Positions 8,571 through 17,547 of a stretch of 46,275 nucleotides of DNA are shown piece by piece. The first letter of the stretch is position 1. The number at the start of each line of letters is the position of its first letter. Below the pieces are notes generated by a model. It saw nothing but the letters and a program-made list of their open reading frames with translations, was not told where the DNA came from and did not search any database. The DNA is from Nanobdellati archaeon. Lineage in GTDB: Archaea > EX4484-52 > GLR71. The stretch spans positions 1-46,275 of the forward strand of contig JAHYJO010000013.1 of NCBI GenBank assembly GCA_019429125.1, in the 5' to 3' direction. Position numbers and translations under genes: made by a program.

Positions 8571-8588
8571 GGGTTCATAACCCTTTTT
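8571..8588 (+). terminator. Hairpin and T-run terminator
   Basis: GGGTT-CAT-AACCC forms a 5-bp stem with a 3-base loop, followed directly by TTTTT. It starts 2 bp after the stop of the 47-aa frame. It would also end transcripts reading through from gor. Confidence 0.55.
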
Positions 8589-8931
8589 GTTTAATTTTAT
8601 ATATCTAAAGTGATATATCTTGTAGCACGTATTTTGCATGATTTTTCTAAACTATTTGTATATAATAAGTCTTATTTATTTTTTATCGTTCGGTTTAAAG
8701 ATATAATATACATGTGCACCTGATGACATCTTAAATTTTATTTAATAAAAATACTTAAATCCATATATGCTGTTTTATTGGAGAGTTTATTAATTTGCAT
8801 ATATTCTTTTCTCGTTATTTCTCCATATGATTTGATTAAACTAATTGCTTTTTTTGTAGATTATTTAGTTTGATTCTAATTTTAGGAATTTTAGTGTAAT
8901 CACTCAGTTCTAAAAATATAAGTTTGAGTAA
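8589..8931. other. AT-rich gap between convergent genes
   Basis: These 343 bp lie between the + strand terminator and the 3' end of a minus-strand surface-protein gene. I see only AT-rich sequence with several T-runs and no open frame, RNA fold or repeat worth naming. Confidence 0.6.
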
Positions 8932-11031
8932 TTAAGAAAATGAGTTACTTTTTTTAGTTGGTTTTTTATCTTCTGTTTTAGATTCCTCTATAGATTCTTG
9001 ATTTTCTATGTTATTATTTTTTGTGTATTCATATTTCTCGGTTTTGGGTTTGTTTCTTTTTTTAAGTAAATACAAACCTATAATAAATAAGACAATTAAA
9101 ATAAATATTGATGTTTTTGAATCGTTTAATCTCTCAATATTAGCTGTGACAAAACCTGTTAATGGTGATACTTGCGCATCTGTAGTTGTATCTGTTGAAG
9201 TTGTAGTATCTATTGTTGATGTATCTGTCTCACTAGGAACTGTTGGTTCTATAATTTGATCAGGTATTGACTCCACATAGGTCTTTTTAATTTTATTATC
9301 TACACAATCTAATGAACATTCATTATAGTTTTCATTTGTCTGGCAGATGTTGTCACCACAGTATTCTAATATACCACAGTCTGCTTCACATCCAATGTCT
9401 GTCCTAGGATCATAATAGGTCTCTGTTGACTGACAGATGTTGTCTCCACAATAGGATTGTATTATGTGTCTACTACCTCTTGAAGGTGTAGTTGGTTCTT
9501 CAATTGGTGCAACATATGTGTCTTTTGTTGCTGTGTCAGTTCCCGTAAGACCTATGTTTCCAAATGAATCTGTTAATATGACTGAGACATTCAAAGTTCC
9601 GTCTGATAAATTTGAAACATCTATGTCTGTGATATTTATGTTACCTGAAATGTTGACTGTTGAAGTTCCTGTTAGGTTATTTGAAATACTATCTATAATT
9701 AGATAATTAATAATTGCGTTTGGTTCACCTGTACCTGTAATTGTTACTGATTCTTTGTTTGCAAATGTTATAGGATTAAGTAAGGTTATGTTTGGTGCAG
9801 TTGGGGCTGTTGTGTCTTTTGTTGCATTGTCAGTTCTTGCAAGACCTATGTTTCCTACTATATCTGTTAGTATTACTGAAACTGTTAAAGTTCCGTCTGC
9901 GAGAGTTGAAACATCTATGTCTGTGATATTTATGTTTCCTGAAATTTTGACGGTTGAATTTCCGGTTATGTTGTTTAAAAGACTATCAAAAATTAGATAA
10001 TTGATAATTGCATTTGGTTCGCCAGTGCCTGTGATTGTTATGGCCATCTCATTTGCAGGAATTATCGGATCAAGTAAGGTTATATTAGGTGCATTGGGTA
10101 AAGTTTCATCCCATACTAATGTCATTTCGTCATAACCTGTGTTTCCTACATTGTCTGTGACTGTTAATCTTATTGTGTATGTACCATCTGTATCTGCGGA
10201 GATTGTTGTTGTCTCTTCAGTTGGTGCTCCAAAAGTTATTATTCCTGGACCTGAGACATTTGTCCAGTTGTAAGATGCAACTCCTGAATATGTGTCTGTG
10301 GCTGTTGCAGTCTGCAATATTTCTGTATTTGTTGTCTTATCTGTTCCAGCATCAACTGTTGGGCCTGTCTTGTCTATTTTTATGATTGTTGTGGATGTTT
10401 CGGGTTCAGGTATATTCCTAGCTTTATCTGCAGTTGTATACATTAAGTATGTTATGCCCTCGTCGGAGAATATCATTTTTCCACCATAAATAATTGATGG
10501 ATAACAAGAATTTGTGCTAATACAGTATTTAGTAAAGGTTCTATCTGTTAGTGAACCTATATCACTAACCTCTAGGTTTATAGTTTGGCTGTTATTTTGC
10601 CAAATATTATCTTTTAGACTATAATCATCTGAGATTATAGGTTTTATCTTGTCAATCTGAATTAGATTTGAAGTCTTTATTGTTTCATTGTTTCCTGCAT
10701 TGTCTGTTGACTGATATCTTACATACACCTGACAAACTATATCAGGATTACAAGTTATATCAACTACAGTTCCAATCTGATTGGGTGCACAAGTATTGGC
10801 GCCAATACAGTATTTTGTCGTATTTACACCTGTATCGTCATCTGTTGCAGTCAAAAGTATGGTCTGATTGTAATTCGTCCATGTAGATGTAGAATTATCT
10901 GTTGTTGTTGGCGCGGTCTCATCAATTGCAAAAACAGGCACTGCGCTGATAGAAATAAAGATAAAGATGACTAAGAGTATATGTTTGTAAGCTCGTATGA
11001 AATTAAATCGTTTTGATCTCGTTTCTGACAT
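8932..11031 (-). CDS. Membrane-anchored surface protein with Ig-like repeats
   Basis: A 699-residue cell-surface protein. A signal peptide (residues about 15-35, ending AVPVFA) is followed by two modules of the TDDDTGVNTTKYC type. A PKD-like module follows (about 225-310), then two closely similar Ig-like modules (TITGTGEPNAIINYLI in both). Two CGDNICQ...C cysteine motifs come next (about 530-580), then a Thr/Ser-rich stretch, a C-terminal membrane segment (IFILIVLFIIGLYLL) and a lysine-rich cytoplasmic tail. The architecture suits an adhesin or S-layer-associated protein; the ligand is unknown. It is transcribed towards the convergent gap at its 3' end. Confidence 0.85.
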   Translation of the reverse strand: MSETRSKRFNFIRAYKHILLVIFIFISISAVPVFAIDETAPTTTDNSTSTWTNYNQTILLTATDDDTGVNTTKYCIGANTCAPNQIGTVVDITCNPDIVCQVYVRYQSTDNAGNNETIKTSNLIQIDKIKPIISDDYSLKDNIWQNNSQTINLEVSDIGSLTDRTFTKYCISTNSCYPSIIYGGKMIFSDEGITYLMYTTADKARNIPEPETSTTIIKIDKTGPTVDAGTDKTTNTEILQTATATDTYSGVASYNWTNVSGPGIITFGAPTEETTTISADTDGTYTIRLTVTDNVGNTGYDEMTLVWDETLPNAPNITLLDPIIPANEMAITITGTGEPNAIINYLIFDSLLNNITGNSTVKISGNINITDIDVSTLADGTLTVSVILTDIVGNIGLARTDNATKDTTAPTAPNITLLNPITFANKESVTITGTGEPNAIINYLIIDSISNNLTGTSTVNISGNINITDIDVSNLSDGTLNVSVILTDSFGNIGLTGTDTATKDTYVAPIEEPTTPSRGSRHIIQSYCGDNICQSTETYYDPRTDIGCEADCGILEYCGDNICQTNENYNECSLDCVDNKIKKTYVESIPDQIIEPTVPSETDTSTIDTTTSTDTTTDAQVSPLTGFVTANIERLNDSKTSIFILIVLFIIGLYLLKKRNKPKTEKYEYTKNNNIENQESIEESKTEDKKPTKKSNSFS

Positions 11032-11296
11032 AATTATTTAACTCTGCTTGGCGTTTTTGTTCACTAGTTAACAATAAATCATTTATTAGTAACAACAACA
11101 ATAGGTTTATTTGTGTGTGAAACTATATAAATGTGTGTTTTTTAGAATGTGAAATTCAATCAATCTTAATATTTGTGATTGCAATTTATTGATTAGTTAT
11201 GCTTAAAACTTAAAGGTATACAGGTCTGTATATCTAAATCTTTTTGAAAAAATGGATCTTTCTTAAAAACATTCCACTACTATTTTGGATAGGCAT

Positions 11297-11355
11297 GTTA
11301 CCTTTGAATGTAACATTTATGCATTTAAGCCTATTTTATCACGGTTGATTGTAAT
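11297..11355. repeat. Palindromic GTTAC-GTAAC repeat, two units, 3' side of ATPase
   Basis: Unit one is GTTACCTTTGAATGTAAC at 11297-11314. Unit two is the weaker ATCACGGTTGATTGTAAT at 11338-11355, overlapping the end of the ATPase pseudogene. They match the three units at 12664-12747 on its other side. The arms GTTAC and GTAAC are reverse complements, as in a dimeric-protein binding site. Confidence 0.75.
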
Positions 11356-12632
11356 AGATATTTCCATAAGGGTATGAATTGTATGTTATCTTTTTCAACT
11401 TCTAAATCTTTTGTTATTAAAATCATCTTTACAGGTTTATCTATAATTTCATTAAAACTTTTTAGTGCTCTTGTTTCACGTTCTGCTATATCATCAGCAT
11501 AGGTTACATTAATTGCAGTGAAACTATTATCTATTTCTTTAATTACAAAATCAACTTCGTGACCTTTTTCATTTTTCCAATAATAACAATCTTTATTTCG
11601 TCTTTTTAATTCTGTCATAACTAAATTCTCTGCAAGTTTCCCTTCATCTTTTGAAAAACTAAATGCAACAGCGTTTCTTAATCCATTGTCAATGCAATAA
11701 ATTTTTGATGGAAGATGTTTTTGTTCCCTAAAAGAATATGAAAAATAATCCATCTTGAAGAATAAGTATGCATCTATAAAATGAGATAAATATTCATTTA
11801 TTGTATCATATGATAAACCTATGGTCTCCCTTGTTTTTCTAAGTGATATAGGTTTTGTTATTTCAGTCATAAACAATTTTGCAAGACCAAGAGCTTTTTG
11901 TATATTTATGTTATGTCTTGTAAGTATATCTTTGAAAAGTATGTCTTCAAAATATTGCTTAAGTATTTTCATCTTGAAATTCTCATCTTTAAGAGTTATT
12001 TCTGGAAATCCCCCTTCTTTTGTGTAACGAGATAAAGTATTAAGTAAATTAATTCTTGTTTTTTCAGTAATTATGCCTTTACTTATCTTTTCTTAATCTA
12101 TTTTTTGACCAATGAAGGTTAAATATTCCTGAAAACTTAAGGGGTACATTTCAAAAGTTATATTTCTTCCAGTAAGGAGTGTACTATATTCTTTTTTTAG
12201 GAGATGTGAGCAGGAGCCCGATACTATGAATTTTTCATTTGAACTTATATCATATTTTTTTCGTATCCAAGATTCCCAACCATCTTTTTTGTGTATTTCA
12301 TCAAAAAATATGTATGCTTTTTGCTGTGGATTAATATTTAAACGGTATGTTTTGTATATATCCTCAATTGAAAATTTTTCAAGAGTCATATCATCAAAAT
12401 TTATAAAAAGTATCTGTTCTGGCTTTATGCCTTTTTTAAATAATCGGGCTATCATCTGATACATCAATGTACTTTTTCCACATCGTCTTATTCCACTTAT
12501 GACTGTCACTTCTTTTATATCAACAGAATCAATAATATCCTTATGTCATTTTCTTTCTATTCCTTTAAGATTATCAATTCTTGATAACTCTTCCCACCAT
12601 GGATTCCATTCTAATAGTGATGTTATGTCCAT
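11331..12632 (-). pseudogene. AAA+ ATPase with DUF4143 domain (COG1373), two internal stops
   Basis: One continuous frame of 433 codons from ATG 12632 is interrupted by TGA at about 12546-12548 and TAA at 12091-12093, with no frameshift. Before the first stop it reads MDITSLLEWNPWWEELSRID. After it come Walker A GIRRCGKST and Walker B YIFFDEIH, then the SGSCSHLL sensor region. The C-terminal DUF4143 part ends in a PDDEXK-like stretch (YYWKNEKGHEVDFVI). Length and order are normal for this archaeal family, which is often mobile and of unclear role. TGA and TAA both serve as normal stops in neighbouring genes, so recoding is unlikely. Confidence 0.88.
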
Positions 12633-12663
12633 ATTATATTATTTTTTGATGAATTATATATGT

Positions 12664-12747
12664 GTTACGGTTGACTGTAACAAATTATATACTTTTGTTA
12701 CGATTGACTGTAACAAATAAGGTCATTTTGTTACGATTGAATATAAC
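12664..12747. repeat. Three palindromic GTTAC-GTAAC repeats at 33-bp spacing
   Basis: Units are GTTACGGTTGACTGTAAC (12664-12681), GTTACGATTGACTGTAAC (12697-12714) and GTTACGATTGAATATAAC (12730-12747). Start-to-start distance is exactly 33 bp both times, near three helical turns. They lie just upstream of the ATPase pseudogene start, where operator sites would sit, and recur on its other side at 11297-11355. Confidence 0.88.
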
Positions 12748-12827
12748 AAACAAGAGAAATAACACTTCTAATATACATTTTATAAAAAATAAAAATTACA
12801 GAGAAAAAAGTACTCTGTATAAAAATA

Positions 12828-14459
12828 TCAATAAGAATGCTTTTTCGGCTTATTTTTGTGCAAGACCATAATAATACCTACTATTCCTAATAAAGATACT
12901 ATAATCATATATTTAGATATATTATTTACTGGTTCTTTTTCAGAACTATCGTTTGTGACAACTGATTTAACAGGACAGGATTCTATAATATCCCAGCCTT
13001 CAGGGATATCACAAGGTGTCGGATAAATTATACACTCGTATGTTTCAGTATTTATAGCTGTTGTCATGACTTGTGCGCACATGTCTGTCTCTTCAAAATT
13101 GATTCCATAAACTTCAGAAGTAAAAGATGATACAATATCTGCATCAACCGCGGCAGCAACTTCATAATCAATTATTAAAATATCTCCAGGACTTACTGTA
13201 TCAAAGATTATTGCAAACTCAGGGTCATCTTCAACAATCTCGACTCTTGCGCCAGGGGCTGTGACTTTGATGTCTTTTGCAGATAAAGCAAATGATTTAG
13301 GCACTACGTCATATAAAATAAAATTAGTCATCTTTTCTTTGCCTTTATATTTTATAGAGGTCTGCATATTTGATTGGCTACTGCCTACATTAATCTGTCT
13401 GTTCATGTCAATTTGAGTAGTTATTGATTCTGAGATACGCATCATGTCATTAATTATATCTTGTGCCATTATATCTTTTCCAAGCGCAGTTTCAAGGGCG
13501 GTTTGAAGTCTTATGTTTTCATTAAGGCCTGTTCCTGCTACAAGAACTTGTCTGTGTGTGGCTTCTTTTTTTGTAGCTGACATAATTGTGTTGTTTGGAT
13601 AGTCCATTGTTATGTTATCTATAGTGGTGTTATTGTTTATGGAGGTATTATCATCTGTCTTTTTTTTATTATTATAATCATTATCGGTGGTGTTAGTCGT
13701 ATTATTATTGGCTTTCTCGTTATTACCTCCTCCATCTGTTGCAGAAGTATCAGGTTCTGATATCTTTAGTATTGAAAGGGTTCGTGTAATATGTTCTTGC
13801 GGGTCTGTTGATGTCACTGTTATTGTGAAATCATTTGATGGGTAGGGAGTGTCTGCACTGAGTATCCAAGACAAATCATATTCACCTGTAATCGTTCCTA
13901 TATCATAGGTATTATTGCCTGATAGCATAGTCCAATTATCTGAATGATAATCTAAATATACAAAAATACCATCAATGGGGCCTGTGACTGAAATACTTAA
14001 TGTCAAGATTGTTGTGTCACTGTATGATACATTGTATTTGTCTGATGAAAATTCAAGGATCATGATAGGTGCTATATTAACAGTAATTATGCTTGGAGAT
14101 GTAGCAGTGACCAAAACCGAATCTGCCATAGACACTTCTATGTCAAAAGGGTTTTCATAAATGCCTGTATTGTCTGCTGTAACTGTGAAAAATATTTCTT
14201 TTGTGCTTGGTGTATCAAATACTAATTGTTCTACACAGATATCACAACTTAAACCGTCTGCCGGATAAAGTGTGACAGAAGCTGTACCTGCTTTATCAAC
14301 TGTAACTGATACTGGCACTATGAATGCTGAATCCCTATAGATCCCTGTTTCATATTCACCTATATCTGCCTCTAAGTTTGCTGCAAATACTGTGCAGACC
14401 ATAAATACTAATATCATAAGATATGTTGTAAACCCTAAAATTAATCTTTTATCTGACAT
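12828..14459 (-). CDS. Secreted membrane-anchored surface protein
   Basis: A 543-residue protein. The start chosen is ATG 14459 (MSDKRLILG), 10 bp after the upstream gene, because AAGGTG lies at the right distance; a longer frame would overlap that gene. A signal peptide ends at VFAA (about residue 28). Two or three beta-rich Ig-like modules follow, then an Asn/Thr-rich disordered linker (about 250-290). A further mixed domain and a C-terminal membrane anchor (MIIVSLLGIVGIIMVL) with a short lysine tail complete it. It probably forms an operon with the 799-residue surface protein. Its function is unknown. Confidence 0.82.
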   Translation of the reverse strand: MSDKRLILGFTTYLMILVFMVCTVFAANLEADIGEYETGIYRDSAFIVPVSVTVDKAGTASVTLYPADGLSCDICVEQLVFDTPSTKEIFFTVTADNTGIYENPFDIEVSMADSVLVTATSPSIITVNIAPIMILEFSSDKYNVSYSDTTILTLSISVTGPIDGIFVYLDYHSDNWTMLSGNNTYDIGTITGEYDLSWILSADTPYPSNDFTITVTSTDPQEHITRTLSILKISEPDTSATDGGGNNEKANNNTTNTTDNDYNNKKKTDDNTSINNNTTIDNITMDYPNNTIMSATKKEATHRQVLVAGTGLNENIRLQTALETALGKDIMAQDIINDMMRISESITTQIDMNRQINVGSSQSNMQTSIKYKGKEKMTNFILYDVVPKSFALSAKDIKVTAPGARVEIVEDDPEFAIIFDTVSPGDILIIDYEVAAAVDADIVSSFTSEVYGINFEETDMCAQVMTTAINTETYECIIYPTPCDIPEGWDIIESCPVKSVVTNDSSEKEPVNNISKYMIIVSLLGIVGIIMVLHKNKPKKHSY

Positions 14460-14469
14460 ATATAACACC

Positions 14470-16869
14470 TTACTTGAACCATCCATATGTATATTCATCA
14501 TCGCCATCAATGTCAATAGTTACATAATAGCCACCATTGGACCAACCTGAATATGGACTTTCAATTACAATTGTGCAATTGGTCTCTATCATTGTACAAG
14601 ATGAATTGCTAGTAATCTTTTTACCTGTCATTTTGTTTATGATTTTTTTAATTGATACTTCAAGACTTTCTCCCTTATTATTTGAGAGTCCAAATATTTC
14701 TACAATCATGTTAACATCATCTTTCGTATTGGCATAAATCTTGTCAGGATCTTCAAGAGTTACTTTTATAGTATGCATCTGTTCTCGGAACTGACCATAT
14801 CCTGTTGCATCAACTATATAATCACCATCATTATGGGTGACCTCTGCGTATATCCTAAATTCGACTGAATGATATCCTGTAACTGAGTCATTTGCTATGA
14901 ATGAGACTAATGTAGTATTCTCTGAATATGAACTATTAATCTCAATGTCAACCATATTTTCCGTAACTATATATTTTGAGTCGTGGATTGTTGTTTTAAT
15001 TATGTCTGCTGAGATTATATCTTCTGAAGGAATAATAACACCAGTCAAAGCATCAGTTGCTGTGACTTCAAAATAGACACGTGAACCAGGAACTATAATA
15101 TTATTATTTTCATCAAAAGATATCTGCTTGATGTCAAGATACATGTCATCAACTTTGAACGATGTGGATATTGTCTTGATTTCATCGTCAATATTTACGG
15201 ATGCAACCAATCTATAAATACCACCTGTGTCGGGTGTGTTGAAAATAATTACACATGACTTGTCACCGTAATCTTTCTTGAGGTGGTTACGTATTGTGTT
15301 TGGGATGTTCTTTTCAAAAATATAATCTGAAATGCTTAATGTGCGGTATATCTCCTCTTGAAAAATATCTATATTATTTTTATCATATAGTGCTTTAACA
15401 ATTATGTTTGATATGTCGCAATCATCTGTCATATCTTCAAGTTTAATACGTTTCTTGTCTTTTGTACCTTTGCCAGAGATTATAATTGCATTTTCCTGGC
15501 CTGGTGCAAAAATGTTTGCTGTACTAAAGTCTGCAGATATTGGATATGCTGATAGGTCATACTCTTCAATTTCAAAATTTATCTTTCGGACTTCTTGTGT
15601 ATCTTGATATTTGAATTTGAACTGGACTAAAAATTTACCTTTTATATCTGTTGGGATTGTATAACTTCCTGTGAAGATGCCATCTATGTATGGATTAAGG
15701 ATAAATTTCTCTAGAGTCTTGTGGCCTGAAATCTTTGCTTCGGTTTTTTCAAGATCTTCTGTGATAAGAGTGTCGTCTGAACTAAATACTGAAGCTTTCA
15801 TAAATATTGTGTCACCGGGATATACTTTAAATACTGGGTTTCCAGATGCGTCGACAACAGATACTTTAAGGCCAAAAAGCTCTATGCGGTATGATTCTGT
15901 TGCAAGATTATCATTGAATACCATCGTGTGTGTTCCTGGAGATTGTGATAATTGTAATGTGGTGCTTAAGAGTCCAAATTGCCCTGTCTGACCTAATAAT
16001 ATGTTTGATTGTTCAATATTACCTTCGGAGTCTATTAAGTTCATGACAATATTTTTGTGAAGTATAGGGTCAGCTTCAGAGTCTAATGCAAGGACTAAAA
16101 GTTCAGATTGGGTCTGTGGTGGTTCAAAAACGTGTTTGATTCGTTTTGCAAATATGACAAAATTACCTTTTGGGTCTATGTACCATATTGAATATTTTTC
16201 ATCTGCAATCTTAACACTTGAACCTTCTTCAAGATAATTTGTATTTGATGTGAAATCAGAATCCTCGTCAATATATAATCTGTCATATCTGCCTGTTGTG
16301 TTTTCGAGTAATATATAATACTGTTTAGTGTTTTGGGTGTATACTGTGGCTTTCGTATCCATCATAGCTGGATTTACAATTATTGAATAGTCTTCGGGTG
16401 CATTGAATGATGAAATTACAAAAGAGTCTTCTACAAGTTCTACTTGCATTGCTGCAATATTTTGGACTGGTAAAGGGACTGTAATTGATATGGATTTTGT
16501 GGCACTTGTTTCAAGGATTGTAACTACAACATCATATTGTCCTGCAATATATGGTGCGGGAAATGTTGAGGCAAAGAAACTGAATCTATCTGAAACCTCT
16601 GTAGTTTCAAAGACTGTAATCCCTTCTGAATTTATAAGTTTTACCGATACATTAGCATAACTTATAAAAGACATGCTCTGGAATGCAAAACCATATACTT
16701 TGATATTATTACCTCCAATATAGTTGGATGCATCTACACCTATGTTTAATACTATATTGTCTGCTAAGACTAGAGATGATAAAGTATATATTGCAATTAT
16801 TGCAAAAAGTACAAATATACTGTTTTTTATGTGTCTGTTATCAAAAAGATTTAATCCGAGCCGATTCAT
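14470..16869 (-). CDS. Large secreted beta-rich surface protein
   Basis: A 799-residue protein with an N-terminal signal segment (residues about 16-36, ending SLVLA), then DNIVLNIGVDASNYIGGNNI, the first strand pair of a macroglobulin or Ig-like module. Several further beta-sandwich modules follow (for example KVYPGDTIFMKASVF near 350). There is no C-terminal membrane segment, so it is presumably released or held by a partner, plausibly the anchored protein encoded 10 bp downstream. A relic with a similar N-terminus lies nearby at 17220-17415. The family is not recognised beyond this architecture. Confidence 0.82.
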   Translation of the reverse strand: MNRLGLNLFDNRHIKNSIFVLFAIIAIYTLSSLVLADNIVLNIGVDASNYIGGNNIKVYGFAFQSMSFISYANVSVKLINSEGITVFETTEVSDRFSFFASTFPAPYIAGQYDVVVTILETSATKSISITVPLPVQNIAAMQVELVEDSFVISSFNAPEDYSIIVNPAMMDTKATVYTQNTKQYYILLENTTGRYDRLYIDEDSDFTSNTNYLEEGSSVKIADEKYSIWYIDPKGNFVIFAKRIKHVFEPPQTQSELLVLALDSEADPILHKNIVMNLIDSEGNIEQSNILLGQTGQFGLLSTTLQLSQSPGTHTMVFNDNLATESYRIELFGLKVSVVDASGNPVFKVYPGDTIFMKASVFSSDDTLITEDLEKTEAKISGHKTLEKFILNPYIDGIFTGSYTIPTDIKGKFLVQFKFKYQDTQEVRKINFEIEEYDLSAYPISADFSTANIFAPGQENAIIISGKGTKDKKRIKLEDMTDDCDISNIIVKALYDKNNIDIFQEEIYRTLSISDYIFEKNIPNTIRNHLKKDYGDKSCVIIFNTPDTGGIYRLVASVNIDDEIKTISTSFKVDDMYLDIKQISFDENNNIIVPGSRVYFEVTATDALTGVIIPSEDIISADIIKTTIHDSKYIVTENMVDIEINSSYSENTTLVSFIANDSVTGYHSVEFRIYAEVTHNDGDYIVDATGYGQFREQMHTIKVTLEDPDKIYANTKDDVNMIVEIFGLSNNKGESLEVSIKKIINKMTGKKITSNSSCTMIETNCTIVIESPYSGWSNGGYYVTIDIDGDDEYTYGWFK

Positions 16870-16908
16870 AATAATCTACCATTTATTAATTTTTAATTGT
16901 GTGTAATG

Positions 16909-16918
16909 TATATATATA
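16909..16918 (-). promoter_or_regulatory. Predicted TATA box of the surface-protein operon
   Basis: TATATATATA lies 40-49 bp upstream of the ATG at 16869 on the minus strand, leaving a short leader with a GGTAG purine patch. The MITE1 copy 2 begins 15 bp further upstream. Confidence 0.45.
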
Positions 16919-16932
16919 GGAAACGGTCGTAT

Positions 16933-17097
16933 GGAACTGTTAGTATTTTGAGTGATTTCAAAGAAATAGGGTTGATATTTAATTTTGGTAGTTTTGTTTA
17001 TATATATAAAATAGATATTTAACACATATATTTGGAATATTTATAAAAATAAACAACCTCTAAGAAATAAAAAATCATCCATTTTTTGAATTGAATT
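16933..17097. mobile_element. MITE1 copy 2, degraded, about 165 bp
   Basis: The left end GGAACTGTTAGTATTTTGAG followed by TGATTTCAAA matches copy 1 (GGCACAGTTCATTTTTGGAG, then TGATTTCAAA). The right end AAAATCATCCATTTTTTGAA matches AAAATCACTCACTTTTTGAA of copy 1. The interior TTTATAAA...AAACAA is also shared, and total length agrees within 3 bp. No target duplication is recognisable, which fits an old insertion. Confidence 0.7.
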
Positions 17098-17219
17098 TTT
17101 AATATGTTAATGATACCAGTACTACAAATGAATAGTAATATATATAGTTAATATTATCCATTTTTATTATATTTTACCAAGTTTATTTTATATCCAAAAT
17201 AAATAGGGGTTCTATAGAT

Positions 17220-17415
17220 TTGAAAACAAGCACATCATTCTTTGTAATTTTTGTTGCATCTATGTTTTTTATTACCTCCTGCATTTACAGATTATGTTGT
17301 ACTTAATATAGATATTGATTCACAGACTTATGATTTTTGAGATAATATGACCATTACTGGGTCTGCTTATAATAGTACAACCTTTTTGGGCAATGAGAAG
17401 GTGCGTATGAAATAG
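17220..17415 (+). pseudogene. Relic of a surface-protein gene, N-terminal part only
   Basis: From TTG 17220 the frame reads LKTSTSFFVIFVASMFFITS, a signal-peptide-like hydrophobic run. One base shift later it continues AFTDYVVLNIDIDSQTYDF, a TGA, then DNMTITGSAYNSTTFLGNEK up to TAG 17415. This parallels the N-terminus of the 799-residue surface protein (DNIVLNIGVDASNYIGGNNI). The TGA stands where a glycine (GGA) is expected in the YxxGDxxxI motif. So the relic has one indel, one nonsense change and has lost everything downstream. No other gene is visible between 17100 and 17530. Confidence 0.7.
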
Positions 17416-17516
17416 TCTTATTGGTAATTGTATGATGCTTATTTGCATTAATTGACTATATGTATTTTTTAAATATTTAAGAGTAATATCTCGCTTTAGA
17501 TTGCTAATCAATTAAA

Positions 17517-17527
17517 CTTATAAATAT
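17517..17527 (+). promoter_or_regulatory. Predicted TATA box of the HIT-PUA pair
   Basis: CTTATAAATAT is centred about 26 bp upstream of ATG 17548, which predicts a leaderless or nearly leaderless transcript. Confidence 0.5.
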
Positions 17528-17547
17528 ATGAATTGTTTATTTATATT

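Noticed and set aside
12540-12550. TGA in the ATPase read as a recoded amino acid
   Set aside because: TGA ends many intact genes here (grpE, dnaK, pus10), a second stop (TAA) follows in the same frame, and no selenocysteine element is apparent.
12664-12747. Three evenly spaced repeats considered as a CRISPR array
   Set aside because: The units are palindromic, only 18 bp, separated by 15-bp gaps, and similar units occur singly 1.3 kb away; no cas genes are present.
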